Shown: positions 53,329 through 62,470 of the stretch, piece after piece
Layout of the letters: each line of letters starts with the position of its first letter
Position numbering within the stretch: position 1 is the stretch's first letter
Assembly: GCF_019748365.1 (NCBI RefSeq)
Contig: NZ_JAIEPN010000091.1
Span: 1-64,000 of the forward strand
Length of the DNA stretch: 64,000 bases
Reading direction: 5' to 3'
From: Novosphingobium sp.
Lineage (GTDB): Bacteria; Pseudomonadota; Alphaproteobacteria; Sphingomonadales; Sphingomonadaceae
The notes under the pieces: generated by a model
The model's input: only the letters and a program-made list of their open reading frames with translations
What the model was told of the DNA's origin: nothing
The model's database searches: none
Translations under genes and position numbers: made by a program

Positions 53329-53440
53329 CAGTTTAAGGCCCACTGCCATAACTGGAAGGGGGTGCTTCGACCGATCCGGGCCGAGATCTTCGCCGGGCGA
53401 CCTGCGCCTCTGCGCGGACGGAAGAGGCCTCCTCCGCCCC

Positions 53441-53869
53441 TCAAGCCTCTCTATCAGACCGGAATGTCACGCCCTTGTGCCAGAAATAGCTGATGAACAC
53501 TGTCAGCAGCGAAAAGCCGAACTGGGCTGGTATCGGATGCAAGCCAAGGCCCTGCACCAGCAGCGGCAGTGCGATCAGGTTGGCCCCGAACACGGCGTAG
53601 GAATAGGACGAGAAGTAGGCGAACTCGCGCAGGATATTGGCCCGCGTGCGAAAGACGCCGATCTTGTAGGTGCTGAAGGCGAAGACGACGCAGATCACTT
53701 GCGAGAGCAGCAGCGCGGCCATGTAGTGACGCGTGAACCACGGCGAAAGCCACAGCAGCGCCGGAAAGAACGAGAGCCCGAACGCAGTGTTCGCCGCACC
53801 GGCGAGGAGATAGCGCACCGGACGCTCGCCCCGGCGCAACCGCACGAGAACGCGCTCGACGGGGTTCAC
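53441..53869 (-). CDS. GtrA-family membrane protein
   Basis: The protein has 142 residues with four predicted spans, the usual GtrA size. It includes VRYLLAGAANTAFGLSFFPA in span 1 and FGFSLLTVFISYFWHKGVTF at the end, both characteristic of the family. GtrA proteins are thought to flip polyprenyl-phosphate sugars or assist wall and O-antigen glycosylation. The start GTG 53869 follows AAGGG and overlaps the stop of a small upstream frame (GTGA). No glycosyltransferase partner is adjacent. Confidence 0.85.
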   Translation of the reverse strand: MNPVERVLVRLRRGERPVRYLLAGAANTAFGLSFFPALLWLSPWFTRHYMAALLLSQVICVVFAFSTYKIGVFRTRANILREFAYFSSYSYAVFGANLIALPLLVQGLGLHPIPAQFGFSLLTVFISYFWHKGVTFRSDREA

Positions 53870-54021
53870 CGATTTGCGCCCTTGCGGTGGATCTGGGAGA
53901 CCGAAACAGAGCCGGTTTCGCTGGGCAGGATGATCTTCATCACCGGCCCGCCGTATCCGATGATGGTCGGTCGCTCCAGCCCGTTCGCTGCCGTGCGGCC
54001 CTCGCCTGCGATCCGGTCCAT
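53866..54021 (-). CDS. Possible small protein between mutM and the GtrA gene
   Basis: A 51-residue frame from ATG 54019-54021 begins 17 bases after the mutM stop and ends in a GTGA overlap with the GtrA start, which is the arrangement of a translated operon member. Its second half, PTIIGYGGPVMKIILPSETG, lacks the Arg/Ala/Pro bias of shadow frames in this genome. The Shine-Dalgarno sequence is weak. It could be a real small protein, or the decayed C-terminus of a larger gene. I do not recognise it. Confidence 0.35.
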   Translation of the reverse strand: MDRIAGEGRTAANGLERPTIIGYGGPVMKIILPSETGSVSVSQIHRKGANR

Positions 54022-54037
54022 CTGCCGCGACTGCCGG

Positions 54038-54853
54038 TCAGGGCCGCTGGCAGGACGCGCAGAAGAACGTGGAGCGCCCGCCCTGCACGATCCGGCTGAC
54101 CGGCTTGCCGCAATGGCAGGGCTCGCCCTCGCGTCCGTAGACGCGCCAGTCCTTGGCGAAATAGCCAAGCTCGCCATCGGGGCGGACATAGTCGCGCAAG
54201 GTGGAGCCGCCCGCGCGAATCGCTTCTTCGAGCACCGCGCGGATTTCGGGCACGAGCCGGGCGAGCGCGGCGCGGCTGACTTTGCCCGCCTCGCGCTCCG
54301 GATGGATCTTCGCGCGGTGCAGCGCCTCGCAAACGTAGATATTGCCCAGCCCGGCGACGATCTGCTGATCGAGGAGGAGCAGCTTCACGGCGGCGAAGCG
54401 GCCGTCGAACGCCTTGGCGAGGTGCGCGGCGGTCAGGCCCGGGCCAAGCGGTTCGGGGCCCATTGCAGCAAACTGCGGCCATTTTTCGAGCGCATCGGTA
54501 TCGACGAGATCGACCGAGCCGAACCGGCGCGCGTCGTTCAGCGCCAAAGTCCGCCCTGCCCCGGTTTCCAGCACGAGATGATCGTGCTTGCCGATGTCGT
54601 CAGGATCGATTCGCCAGCGCCCGCTCATGCCAAGGTGGAAGACCATGGTCTGCCCGCGATCGACATGGATGAGCCCGTACTTCGCGCGCCGCGAAAGGCT
54701 GGTGACGCGCGCACCGGTCAGCGCCTGCACCAGACCGTCCGGGAACGGGCGGCGCAAGTCCGCGCGGCGGGTCTCGATACGCGCGATGACCTGTCCATCG
54801 AGGACATGGGCAAGGCCGCGGACGGTGGTTTCGACTTCGGGCAATTCGGGCAT
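54038..54853 (-). CDS. mutM: Formamidopyrimidine-DNA glycosylase
   Basis: The protein has 271 residues. It starts PELPEVETTVRGL with catalytic Pro1 and Glu2 after removal of Met. Further landmarks are the lysine loop SRRAKYGLIHV, GLGNIYVCEALHRAKIHPER, and the C-terminal zinc finger CHCGKPVSRIVQGGRSTFFC-x2-C. It removes oxidised purines such as 8-oxoguanine. It is divergent from ubiE with a 59-base gap, a common alphaproteobacterial order. Confidence 0.96.
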   Translation of the reverse strand: MPELPEVETTVRGLAHVLDGQVIARIETRRADLRRPFPDGLVQALTGARVTSLSRRAKYGLIHVDRGQTMVFHLGMSGRWRIDPDDIGKHDHLVLETGAGRTLALNDARRFGSVDLVDTDALEKWPQFAAMGPEPLGPGLTAAHLAKAFDGRFAAVKLLLLDQQIVAGLGNIYVCEALHRAKIHPEREAGKVSRAALARLVPEIRAVLEEAIRAGGSTLRDYVRPDGELGYFAKDWRVYGREGEPCHCGKPVSRIVQGGRSTFFCASCQRP

Positions 54854-54912
54854 CGTGCATTGCCCCTAACAGGCTTTGCGGTTGCGGCAATTCCCACGTA
54901 AAGGCGCGGGGT

Positions 54913-55665
54913 ATGACTGACGCAACTGCTGCCGAGCCCGAAACCGTCTCCTTCGGCTATGAGGAGGTGACTCCGGAAGAAAAGACCGAGCGCGTGGGCG
55001 CGGTGTTTTCCTCCGTCGCGAAGAACTACGACCGGATGAACGACGCCATGTCGGCGGGGATGCACCGGCTGTGGAAGGACCGCTTCGTGCGCCGGGTAAA
55101 GCCGCGCGCAGGCGAGGCGATCCTCGACATGGCAGGCGGCACGGGCGATATCGCGTTTCGCATGGCGCGGCATGGCGCGGCGATCACCGTCTCCGATATC
55201 AATCAGGACATGCTCGACGTCGGCATCGAGCGCGCCGAGAAACAGGGCATCCAGGGCCTGACGTGGTCGCGCCAGAATGCCGAGGAGCTGACCTTTGGCG
55301 ACAAGGAATTCAACGCCTATACGATCGCGTTTGGCATCCGCAACGTGACGCGGATCGACAAGGCGCTGGCCGAGGCGCACCGCGTGCTCAAGCCCGGCGG
55401 GCGGTTCTTCGTGCTTGAATTCTCGACTACCGAATGGCCGGGCTTTGCCGAGGCTTACGACTTCTATTCGCACCGGATCGTGCCGCAGCTGGGCCAGATG
55501 ATTGCGGGCGATTCCGAATCGTATCGCTATCTGATCGAGTCGATCCGCCGCTTCCCCAAGATGCGCGAATTCGAAGGCATGATCCGCAGCGCAGGCTTCC
55601 GCCACACCAAAGTCGAGCCTATTCTGGGCGGCGCGGTCGCGATCCATTCGGGCTGGAAGGTCTGA
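54913..55665 (+). CDS. ubiE: Ubiquinone/menaquinone biosynthesis C-methyltransferase
   Basis: The protein has 250 residues. UbiE signatures are VFSSVAKNYDRMNDAMSAGM, the SAM site ILDMAGGTGDIAFRMA, AFGIRNVTRIDKALAEAHRV, and the C-terminal GGAVAIHSGWK. It methylates the quinone ring at C2. It is followed after 10 bases by ubiB, so two ubiquinone genes are co-transcribed. Confidence 0.97.
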   Translation: MTDATAAEPETVSFGYEEVTPEEKTERVGAVFSSVAKNYDRMNDAMSAGMHRLWKDRFVRRVKPRAGEAILDMAGGTGDIAFRMARHGAAITVSDINQDMLDVGIERAEKQGIQGLTWSRQNAEELTFGDKEFNAYTIAFGIRNVTRIDKALAEAHRVLKPGGRFFVLEFSTTEWPGFAEAYDFYSHRIVPQLGQMIAGDSESYRYLIESIRRFPKMREFEGMIRSAGFRHTKVEPILGGAVAIHSGWKV

Positions 55666-55675
55666 GGAATACCCT

Positions 55676-57229
55676 TTGACCCGGCACATCACCCATATCC
55701 GCCGCCTGCTGGGCTGGGGCATCACGCTTGCCCGGCATGGCGCGCTGATCGGCATCGAGAACGATGCGAACACGCCCGCGCCGGTGCGGCGGCTGGTGAA
55801 GCTGGCGCGCTGGGCCTCGCTCACCGGCAAGAACCGTGACCGCGACTATGCCGGGGCATTCCGCGCCATCGGTCCGGCAGCGATCAAGCTGGGGCAGACG
55901 CTGGCGACGCGGCCTGACCTCGTGGGGCCGGGTCCGGCAGAAAACCTGCTCAAGCTGCAGGACAAGCTGCCTCCAGTCGATTTCGCGCTGATCCGGCGCG
56001 AGATCGAGACGAGCTTTGAGCGCCCGCTGGAATCGCTGTTTGCCGAGTTCGAGGAAGATCCGGTCGGCGCGGCTTCGGTGGCGCAAGTGCACCGCGCGGT
56101 GACATCTGATGGCCGCAAGGTCGCGGTCAAGGTGCTGCGTCCGGGCGTGCGCGAGAAGTTCGCCGCCGATATCGCGACCTATGAATGGGCGGCGGCGCAT
56201 CTGGAAGCGCTGGGCGGCGAGGCCTCAAGGCTGCGTCCGCGCATGGTGATCGCCAATTTCAAGCGCTGGACCTTGCGCGAGCTGGACCTCAGGCGCGAGG
56301 CGGCCTCGGCCTCCGAGCTTGCCGAGCAGATTCATGCCTTCCCCGGTTACCGCGTGCCGAGCATCGACTGGGACCGCACCAATGGCCGGGTGATGACGCT
56401 CGACTGGATCGACGGGATCAAGATCAGCGACAACGATGCGATCGATGCCGCCGGACATGACCGCAAGGTGCTGGCGAGCCGGCTGGTGATCGCGTTCCTG
56501 CGGCAGGCGATCAGCGGCGGATTCTTCCATGCCGACATGCACCAGGGCAACCTGTTCATCGAAGCCGACGGCACGATCACCGCGATCGATTTCGGCATCA
56601 TGGGCCGGATCGACCGGCGCGCGCGGCAGTGGCTGGCGGAAATCCTCTATGGCCTGACGACGGGCAACTATACGCGCGTAGCCGAGATCCATTTCGAGGC
56701 GCAGTACGTGCCGAGCTACCATTCGGTCGCCGAGTTCGCGACGGCGCTGCGCGCGGTGGGCGAGCCGATGCGCGGCAAACCCGTGAGCGAGCTTTCGGTC
56801 GGCCAGATGCTCGACGGGCTGTTCGCCATCACGCGCGATTTCGACATGCAGACCCAGCCGCACCTGTTGCTGCTGCAGAAGACCATGGTGATGGTCGAAG
56901 GCATCGCCACCCAGCTCGATCCTTCCATCAACATGTGGGACGTGGCTGCGCCCTTCGTGCGCGATTGGATCCGCGACGAGCTGGGCCCCGAAGCCGCGAT
57001 TGCCGACCGCATCCGCGAGAACGTGAAGACGCTGCTGGGCCTGCCCGATCTTGTGCGCCGGGTGGAAGAGCGCTTCCCGCCCAAGGGCGGCGCGCCTGAA
57101 GACCCGCCGCTGCCGCCGATCGCGCTGATCGGCGATGGCGGCGGGCTCAAGTGGCTTGGCTACGCAATGGCGGCTGCACTGGGTGCTGCGGCGAGTGCGG
57201 GAGTGATGCTCCTCGGGCTCTGGACGTGA
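55676..57229 (+). CDS. ubiB: UbiB-family atypical kinase for ubiquinone biosynthesis
   Basis: A protein of 517 residues starting at TTG 55676, with TGAGGA upstream. It has the ADCK/UbiB kinase-like core: the KxGQ motif in AAIKLGQTLATRPDL, the alanine-rich nucleotide loop DPVGAASVAQVHRA, VAVKVLRPGV, and the catalytic FFHADMHQGNLFIEADGT followed by AIDFGIMGRI. Two C-terminal hydrophobic stretches (about 490-515) anchor it to the membrane. It is required for ubiquinone synthesis, probably through an ATPase activity. Confidence 0.95.
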   Translation: MTRHITHIRRLLGWGITLARHGALIGIENDANTPAPVRRLVKLARWASLTGKNRDRDYAGAFRAIGPAAIKLGQTLATRPDLVGPGPAENLLKLQDKLPPVDFALIRREIETSFERPLESLFAEFEEDPVGAASVAQVHRAVTSDGRKVAVKVLRPGVREKFAADIATYEWAAAHLEALGGEASRLRPRMVIANFKRWTLRELDLRREAASASELAEQIHAFPGYRVPSIDWDRTNGRVMTLDWIDGIKISDNDAIDAAGHDRKVLASRLVIAFLRQAISGGFFHADMHQGNLFIEADGTITAIDFGIMGRIDRRARQWLAEILYGLTTGNYTRVAEIHFEAQYVPSYHSVAEFATALRAVGEPMRGKPVSELSVGQMLDGLFAITRDFDMQTQPHLLLLQKTMVMVEGIATQLDPSINMWDVAAPFVRDWIRDELGPEAAIADRIRENVKTLLGLPDLVRRVEERFPPKGGAPEDPPLPPIALIGDGGGLKWLGYAMAAALGAAASAGVMLLGLWT

Positions 57230-57241
57230 CGGTGATCTGAA

Positions 57242-58360
57242 GTGAGCAGGACGCCACCCCTGCCCGGCCTGCGCCTGCCCAAGCGGCATTTCAACGCGCT
57301 TGACCTGTCGCGCCTGCTGGCGGCCTGTGCGGTGCTGTTCTGGCACTACCAGCACTTCTTCGTGCCGCCGGTGGACTACCAGTTCCATGTGAACCGCAAG
57401 GCGGTCTCGCCGCTCTATCAGGAGCTGTGGTGGCTGTTCGATTATGGCCACGTCGCGGTGCAGTATTTCTGGGCGGTTTCGGGCTTTGTCTTCGCGCATG
57501 TCTATCTTGCCGACGCTGGCGCGCGCGGGCGTTTCTGGCTGGCGCGGGTGGCGCGGCTCTGGCCGCTGCATCTGCTGACGCTCGGCCTCGTGGCGGTGAT
57601 GCAGGCGGCGTACAACGGGGCGAACGGTACCGAGTTCATCTATCACCATCAGGATGCAAAACATTTCGCGCTGAGCCTGGGGCTGGCGCATTACTGGGGC
57701 TGGCAGGCGGACCAGTCGTTCAACGGGCCTTCGTGGTCGCTTTCGACCGAAATCCTTGCCTATGCCGCGTTCTGGCTGCTGCTGCCGGGCCTCAGGCGTT
57801 CGCCCACCGTGCTGGCGCTGACGGCGGCGGTGCTGGCGCTGGCGCTGTTCTTCCTGAAGGCGCCCGATGGCCCGGTGTTCACCTGCATCGGCTATTTCTT
57901 CGGCGGCGCGGCGGTCTATGGCGCGGCGCTAAAGGGGGGCTTGCGCGCAGGTGTGCTGACGGCGCTGGCGGCCTTGCTGACCGTGGCCGCGCTGTGGCTG
58001 GGGCTCAGGCTGCACTGGGGCGATGCGGCGACGCTGGCAGGCACGTTTGCCGCGCTGTTTGCGGTGCTGGCGATCGACACCGCTGACCGCAGCGACCGAC
58101 TGGCCGCCGCGCGCCACCTCGGCGATGCCTCCTACGGCGTCTATCTCTGGCATTTCCCGATCCAGCTTGCGCTGGTGCTGCTGATCGATTGGGCACTGGG
58201 TTCGCGCGGGATCGCGCGGCAACCCGCGTTCCTGCTGTTCTTTGTGGGCGCGAGCGTGCTGGCAGGCTTTGCCTCGCACCGCTGGTTCGAGCGGCCTGCG
58301 CAGAAGCTGGTGCTGAAGCTGGCGGGCAAACGCCGCGCGGCGGGAACCGTGGCCGCCTAA
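57242..58360 (+). CDS. Acyltransferase 3 family membrane protein (OafA-like)
   Basis: The protein has 372 residues with about ten spans, starting at GTG 57242. The family opening HFNALDLSRLLAACAVLFWH and the active-site region RFWLARVARLWPLHLLTL are present, as are SWSLSTEILAYAAFWLLL and the late YGVYLWHFPIQLALVLL. Such proteins O-acetylate or otherwise acylate surface glycans or lipids using cytoplasmic acyl-CoA. No glycan gene is adjacent, so the target is unknown. Its stop overlaps the facing gene by 4 bases. Confidence 0.88.
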   Translation: MSRTPPLPGLRLPKRHFNALDLSRLLAACAVLFWHYQHFFVPPVDYQFHVNRKAVSPLYQELWWLFDYGHVAVQYFWAVSGFVFAHVYLADAGARGRFWLARVARLWPLHLLTLGLVAVMQAAYNGANGTEFIYHHQDAKHFALSLGLAHYWGWQADQSFNGPSWSLSTEILAYAAFWLLLPGLRRSPTVLALTAAVLALALFFLKAPDGPVFTCIGYFFGGAAVYGAALKGGLRAGVLTALAALLTVAALWLGLRLHWGDAATLAGTFAALFAVLAIDTADRSDRLAAARHLGDASYGVYLWHFPIQLALVLLIDWALGSRGIARQPAFLLFFVGASVLAGFASHRWFERPAQKLVLKLAGKRRAAGTVAA

Positions 58361-58761
58361 CCCGCGATTTCGGCGATCCTGTGGTGCGGCAAGAGGCGCC
58401 ACGCGGCGAGCGCCAGCACCACGTGGCCGGCCTCGGCCGCCATCGGCATGGCCCAGCCGGGGTAAACGCCCACCACGGCCAGATTCAACGCGCGGCCGAA
58501 TAGCGTCGTGCCAAAGAGCATCGCAGGCACGAGCAGCAGATCGGCATTGCGGCGCCACGCGCCCCACATCATGCACACGGCGCCGACGCCGAAGAACGAG
58601 GTCATGTCGCCGCGAATGGTCGAAAGGCCGGCAATCCCTATGGGGGCGATGCCGAAGACGGGGCCCGATGCGGTCGATTGCGGGGTGAGCAGGAACGAGC
58701 CCGCCATCGAAAGGTCGAACATCCCGACGAGGAAGATCAGGGCGGTCAGGATCAGGCGCAT
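58357..58761 (-). CDS. Small four-span membrane protein (DUF4345-like)
   Basis: The protein has 134 residues from ATG 58761; the longer frame to 58911 would add 50 residues of poor composition. Four hydrophobic segments begin with LILTALIFLVGMFDLSMAG and include GDMTSFFGVGAVCMMWGAW and FGRALNLAVVGVYPGW. The pattern resembles DUF4345 proteins, which have no known function. GGAAAACCTGCCG upstream gives only a weak Shine-Dalgarno sequence. It faces the acyltransferase gene and is divergent from coaBC. Confidence 0.72.
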   Translation of the reverse strand: MRLILTALIFLVGMFDLSMAGSFLLTPQSTASGPVFGIAPIGIAGLSTIRGDMTSFFGVGAVCMMWGAWRRNADLLLVPAMLFGTTLFGRALNLAVVGVYPGWAMPMAAEAGHVVLALAAWRLLPHHRIAEIAG

Positions 58762-58870
58762 CGGCAGGTTTTCCTTATGTTTGTGCCAGCGTGGGCCTGC
58801 GCGCGCGTGGAAGCAAGCCGGCGCAGCAAAAGGATTGCGCGATAGCACGCGCCATTGCACAAGCGCGGCC

Positions 58871-60064
58871 ATGCAGGGCAAGCGCATCCTCCTTATCATC
58901 GGCGGCGGCATCGCGGCCTACAAGGCCAGCGAACTCGTGCGGCTGATCCGGCGCGAGGGCGGCGAAGTCACTTGCGTGCTGACCGAAGGCGGCAGCCATT
59001 TCGTGACGCCGATGACCTTGGCGGCGCTGAGCGAGAACGCGGTGCACACCACACTGTGGGACCTCGATGCCGAGGCGAAGATGGGGCACATCCAGCTTTC
59101 GCGGGCTGCCGATCTGGTGGTGGTCTGCCCGGCGACGGCGGACCTTCTGGCGCGGATGGCAGGCGGGATCGCGAACGATCTGGCGACGACCTTGCTGCTC
59201 GCGACCGACAAGCCGGTGCTCGCTGTGCCGGCGATGAACGTGCGGATGTGGGAGCATCCCGCCACCCGGCGCAACGTCACGACGCTGCGCGGCGACGGTA
59301 TCGAGGTGATGGAGCCCGACGAGGGGTCGATGGCTTGCGGCGAGTTTGGAGCAGGACGGCTGCCGGAACCGCCCGCGATTCTGGCGGCGATTGCCGCAAA
59401 GCTGGGCGGTGTGCCCACCGGGCCACTGGCGGGCAAGCACGTGCTGGTGACGGCGGGGCCGACGCACGAGCCGATCGATCCGGTGCGCTACATCGCCAAC
59501 CGGTCAAGCGGAAAGCAGGGGTTTGCCATCGCTGCCGCCGCCGCAAGGATGGGCGCGCGGGTGACGCTGGTAGCCGGGCCGGTCACGCTGCCGACGCCGC
59601 CGGGGGTGACGCGCATCGATGTCGAATGCGCGCGCGAGATGGCGGCGGCGGTGGCCGAGGCGCTGCCCGCCGATGCGGCGATCATGGTCGCGGCGGTGGC
59701 GGACTGGCGGGTGGCCACCGAAGCCGACCAGAAGCTCAAGAAGGATGGTTCGGGCGTGATCCCGCCACTGCACCTGACCGAGAACCCCGACATTCTCGCG
59801 CGGCTCGGCGCTTCACCGGATCGGCCGCGCCTGCTGGTGGGCTTTGCCGCCGAGACCGAGAACGTGGTCCCGCACGCGCAGGCCAAGCTGGTGAAGAAAG
59901 GCGCGGACTGGATCGTCGCCAATGATGTCTCGGGCGATGTGATGGGCGGCCACCTCAACGCGGTGCACATCGTGCGCGCGGACGGGGTGGAGAGCCTGCC
60001 CGAGATGCCCAAGGACGCGGTCGCCGCCGCGCTGGTCGAAAGGATTGCCCATGCACTTGCGTGA
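58871..60064 (+). CDS. coaBC: Bifunctional phosphopantothenoylcysteine decarboxylase/synthetase
   Basis: The protein has 397 residues from ATG 58871. The CoaC part (1-180) has [30 protein letters not shown], the [14 protein letters not shown] substrate loop and the active Cys in [13 protein letters not shown]. The CoaB part (from 190) has [31 protein letters not shown] and [15 protein letters not shown]. It performs two consecutive steps of coenzyme A synthesis. Its end overlaps dut by 14 bases. Long upstream extensions of the frame run antisense to the neighbouring gene and are not used. Confidence 0.95.
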   Translation: MQGKRILLIIGGGIAAYKASELVRLIRREGGEVTCVLTEGGSHFVTPMTLAALSENAVHTTLWDLDAEAKMGHIQLSRAADLVVVCPATADLLARMAGGIANDLATTLLLATDKPVLAVPAMNVRMWEHPATRRNVTTLRGDGIEVMEPDEGSMACGEFGAGRLPEPPAILAAIAAKLGGVPTGPLAGKHVLVTAGPTHEPIDPVRYIANRSSGKQGFAIAAAAARMGARVTLVAGPVTLPTPPGVTRIDVECAREMAAAVAEALPADAAIMVAAVADWRVATEADQKLKKDGSGVIPPLHLTENPDILARLGASPDRPRLLVGFAAETENVVPHAQAKLVKKGADWIVANDVSGDVMGGHLNAVHIVRADGVESLPEMPKDAVAAALVERIAHALA

Positions 60065-60521
60065 CGCCGTGCCCGTGATGGTCAAGCGCCTGCCCGGGAA
60101 CGACGACCTGCCACTGCCCGCCTATGCCACCAGCGGCGCAGCGGGGATGGATGTGGTTGCGGCGGAAGATGTCGACCTTGCCCCCGGCGCGCGCCATGCG
60201 GTGGCGACGGGCCTCGCCATGGCGATCCCGGAGGGGTTCGAGATTCAGGTGCGCCCGCGTTCAGGGCTGGCGCTGAAGCACGGCGTGACCGTGCCCAATA
60301 CGCCGGGCACGATCGACAGCGATTATCGCGGCGAACTCAAGGTGATCATGATCAACCTCGGTGCGGAGACCTTCTCGATCCGCCGGGGCGACCGGGTTGC
60401 GCAACTGGTGCTGGCACCGGTGACGCAGGCGGCATGGCTCGAAGTCGAGACGCTGGATGACACCGCGCGCGGAGCGGGCGGGTTCGGCTCGACCGGGGGC
60501 CTTGCGGCGCTCCCCGGCTGA
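60051..60521 (+). CDS. dut: dUTP diphosphatase
   Basis: The protein has 156 residues from ATG 60051 (AGGA 6 bases upstream). All five dUTPase motifs are present: [47 protein letters not shown] and the C-terminal GAGGFGSTG that closes over the active site. It converts dUTP to dUMP. The coaBC-dut overlap is a widespread gene pair. Confidence 0.97.
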   Translation: MHLRDAVPVMVKRLPGNDDLPLPAYATSGAAGMDVVAAEDVDLAPGARHAVATGLAMAIPEGFEIQVRPRSGLALKHGVTVPNTPGTIDSDYRGELKVIMINLGAETFSIRRGDRVAQLVLAPVTQAAWLEVETLDDTARGAGGFGSTGGLAALPG

Positions 60522-60538
60522 GCCGAACCGCGCCGGGT

Positions 60539-61234
60539 TCAGCTCTTCTTCTTTTCAGGCGCGATCGAGATACGCACCGTTTCCCCGTTGCTGCCCGGGA
60601 AATTGGTGAACATGGCCTCGACCAGCTTGGGCACGAGATAAGGCAGGCGGTTCGAGCTCGACGAGGCTTCGGCCTTGCCCTCGAACAGGCGCTTGCCATC
60701 GGCACGGCGATCGATCTTCATGTCGATCCCGCTGGTGAAAACGGTGACGACATCGACGCCGCCGCCCCAGCCGCCACCCCAGGCGCCGCCCCAACCGGGA
60801 CCCCAACCCGGGCCCCAGCCGCCCCAGCCACCCCAGCCCGGACCCCAGGCGCCACCCCAGCGGCCACCCCAGCCAGGGCCCCAGCCCGGACCCCAGAAGG
60901 GATCGGCGAAGCCATTGTTGCGCAGACGGTCCCGGCCGCGATCGACACCATAGTCGAACTGGACGACGAGATCGGCGGTCTGCGCGCTGGCGGCTGGCAC
61001 ATAGCCGACCTTCTGCAACTGCGCGGCGACGATCCCGGCATATTGCGCGAACTCAAGGCCACCCGCGTTGCGCGGGTCCTGCGGGACGACCGCGAAAGTC
61101 TGGCCCGCGGGTGCCGGCAACTCGGCCTGGAAGCGGGAAACATTGGCGTTGAAAGGCGTGGCACAGGCACTGAGCGCGAGCAGCAGGGGCGCTGCCAGCA
61201 TGGCGAAGCGATTGCGCATCGGATTAAGGTTCAT
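60539..61234 (-). CDS. DUF4136-like lipoprotein with Trp-Gly-Pro-rich insert
   Basis: The protein has 231 residues. The signal peptide ends in a lipobox, LLALSACAT. The C-terminal part (TSGIDMKIDRRADGKRLFEG, LPYLVPKLVEAMFTNFPG) and the N-terminal ELPAPAGQTFAVVPQD fit DUF4136 envelope lipoproteins. Between them, about residues 113-160 are a run of WGPGWGG/WGGAWG repeats not usual in the family. AAGGAG lies 9 bases before the ATG. The function is unknown, presumably envelope-associated. Confidence 0.82.
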   Translation of the reverse strand: MNLNPMRNRFAMLAAPLLLALSACATPFNANVSRFQAELPAPAGQTFAVVPQDPRNAGGLEFAQYAGIVAAQLQKVGYVPAASAQTADLVVQFDYGVDRGRDRLRNNGFADPFWGPGWGPGWGGRWGGAWGPGWGGWGGWGPGWGPGWGGAWGGGWGGGVDVVTVFTSGIDMKIDRRADGKRLFEGKAEASSSSNRLPYLVPKLVEAMFTNFPGSNGETVRISIAPEKKKS

Positions 61235-61330
61235 TTCGGGCGACTCCTTGATGCGGAACCAGCTCCCCTGTTAGCCGGCACCGCCGCATTGGTAGCATGC
61301 AAAACGGGTACGCGTCAGGTGCTGAATGCT

Positions 61331-61359
61331 GGTTTAACAGCAGGGCAAAAACCAAGCAA
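61331..61359 (-). promoter_or_regulatory. Candidate promoter of the lipoprotein gene
   Basis: On the minus strand: -35 TTGCTT (61354-61359), a 17-base spacer, -10 TAAACC (61331-61336), about 97 bases before the start codon. The rest of the 208-base gap (61235-61442) shows only a weak ACACA/TGTGT hairpin after trpS. Confidence 0.3.
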
Positions 61360-61442
61360 TTCCGGGCGATTCCAGCACCAAAGGGTCAATTTGATGCAAT
61401 TTGTTACACCGTGGCAGCACAGTACAAACACAGCAATGTGTC

Positions 61443-62462
61443 TTAACCGCGCAGGAGCCCAAGCGCCGCATAGGCGCGCGTCAGCGTCGGTGCGGCGAGC
61501 GCCCTGGCCCTCGCCGCACCGTCTGCGAGGATCGCATCGAGCGCGGCGGTATCGCTGCGCAGATCGCGGTAGCGCGCGGTGATCGGCGCCAGCTTCTCGA
61601 CCAGCAGTTCGCCGAGCGCGGGCTTGAACGCGCCGAAGCCCTGCCCGCCGAACTGCGCCAGCACTTCGGCCTGGCTGATCCCCGCCATCGCGGCATAGAT
61701 GCCGACAAGGTTGGCCGCCTCGGGCCGCTCCTTGAGGCCGTCCATCTCGCCCGGCAGCGGCTCGGGATCGGTCCTGGCCTTGCGCACCTTCTGCATGATC
61801 GCATCGGCATCGTCGGTCAGGTTGATGCGGCTCATGTCCGAAGGATCGGACTTCGACATCTTTGCCGATCCATCGCGCAGGCTCATGATCCGCGCGGCTT
61901 CGGGCGGGATGATCGGCTCGGGCAGCGTGAAGATCGGATCGGCCTCCGCAGCGAAATCGTTGTTGAACTTCTGCGCGATATCGCGGGCAAGCTCGAGGTG
62001 CTGCTTCTGGTCCTCGCCCACCGGAACGTGAGTCGCCTGATAGAGCAGCACGTCGGCGGCCTGCAGAACCGGATAGGTGAACAGGGCAACGCTGGCGCCT
62101 TCACGGTTCTTGCCCGCCTTGTCCTTCCACTGCGTCATCCGGTTGAGCCAGCCCATCCGCGCGGTGCCGGTGAGCAGCCATTGCAGCTCGGCATGGGCGG
62201 GGACTTGCGTCTGGTTGAACACGATCGAGCGCTTGGGATCGATCCCGCAAGCAACCAGCGCGGCGACCATCTCGCGCGTGCCCGCCGTGAGCGCGGCGGG
62301 ATCGTGCGGCATCGAGATCGCGTGAAGATCGGCGAGGAAATAGAGGCACTCGCCGCCCTTCGCGGTCCATTCGTCCTGCATCGCCACCCAGTTCCGGATC
62401 GCGCCCAGATAGTTGCCGAGGTGGAGATTGCCGGTGGGCTGGATGCCCGAGACGATACGCAT
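61443..62462 (-). CDS. trpS: Tryptophanyl-tRNA synthetase
   Basis: The protein has 339 residues from ATG 62462. The class I synthetase HIGH-type motif is in [20 protein letters not shown], the KMSKS loop is [15 protein letters not shown], and the tryptophan-site region is [20 protein letters not shown]. It charges tRNA-Trp. A GTG at 62474 in the same frame overlaps the murJ stop (GTGA) and is the alternative start, adding four residues. Downstream of murJ in the same direction. Confidence 0.96.
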   Translation of the reverse strand: MRIVSGIQPTGNLHLGNYLGAIRNWVAMQDEWTAKGGECLYFLADLHAISMPHDPAALTAGTREMVAALVACGIDPKRSIVFNQTQVPAHAELQWLLTGTARMGWLNRMTQWKDKAGKNREGASVALFTYPVLQAADVLLYQATHVPVGEDQKQHLELARDIAQKFNNDFAAEADPIFTLPEPIIPPEAARIMSLRDGSAKMSKSDPSDMSRINLTDDADAIMQKVRKARTDPEPLPGEMDGLKERPEAANLVGIYAAMAGISQAEVLAQFGGQGFGAFKPALGELLVEKLAPITARYRDLRSDTAALDAILADGAARARALAAPTLTRAYAALGLLRG

Positions 62463-62470
62463 GGGTTGAG

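Noticed and set aside
53321..54901. A 526-codon plus-strand frame across the GtrA and mutM genes
   Set aside because: Antisense to mutM, which has all catalytic and zinc residues; no domain in the frame.
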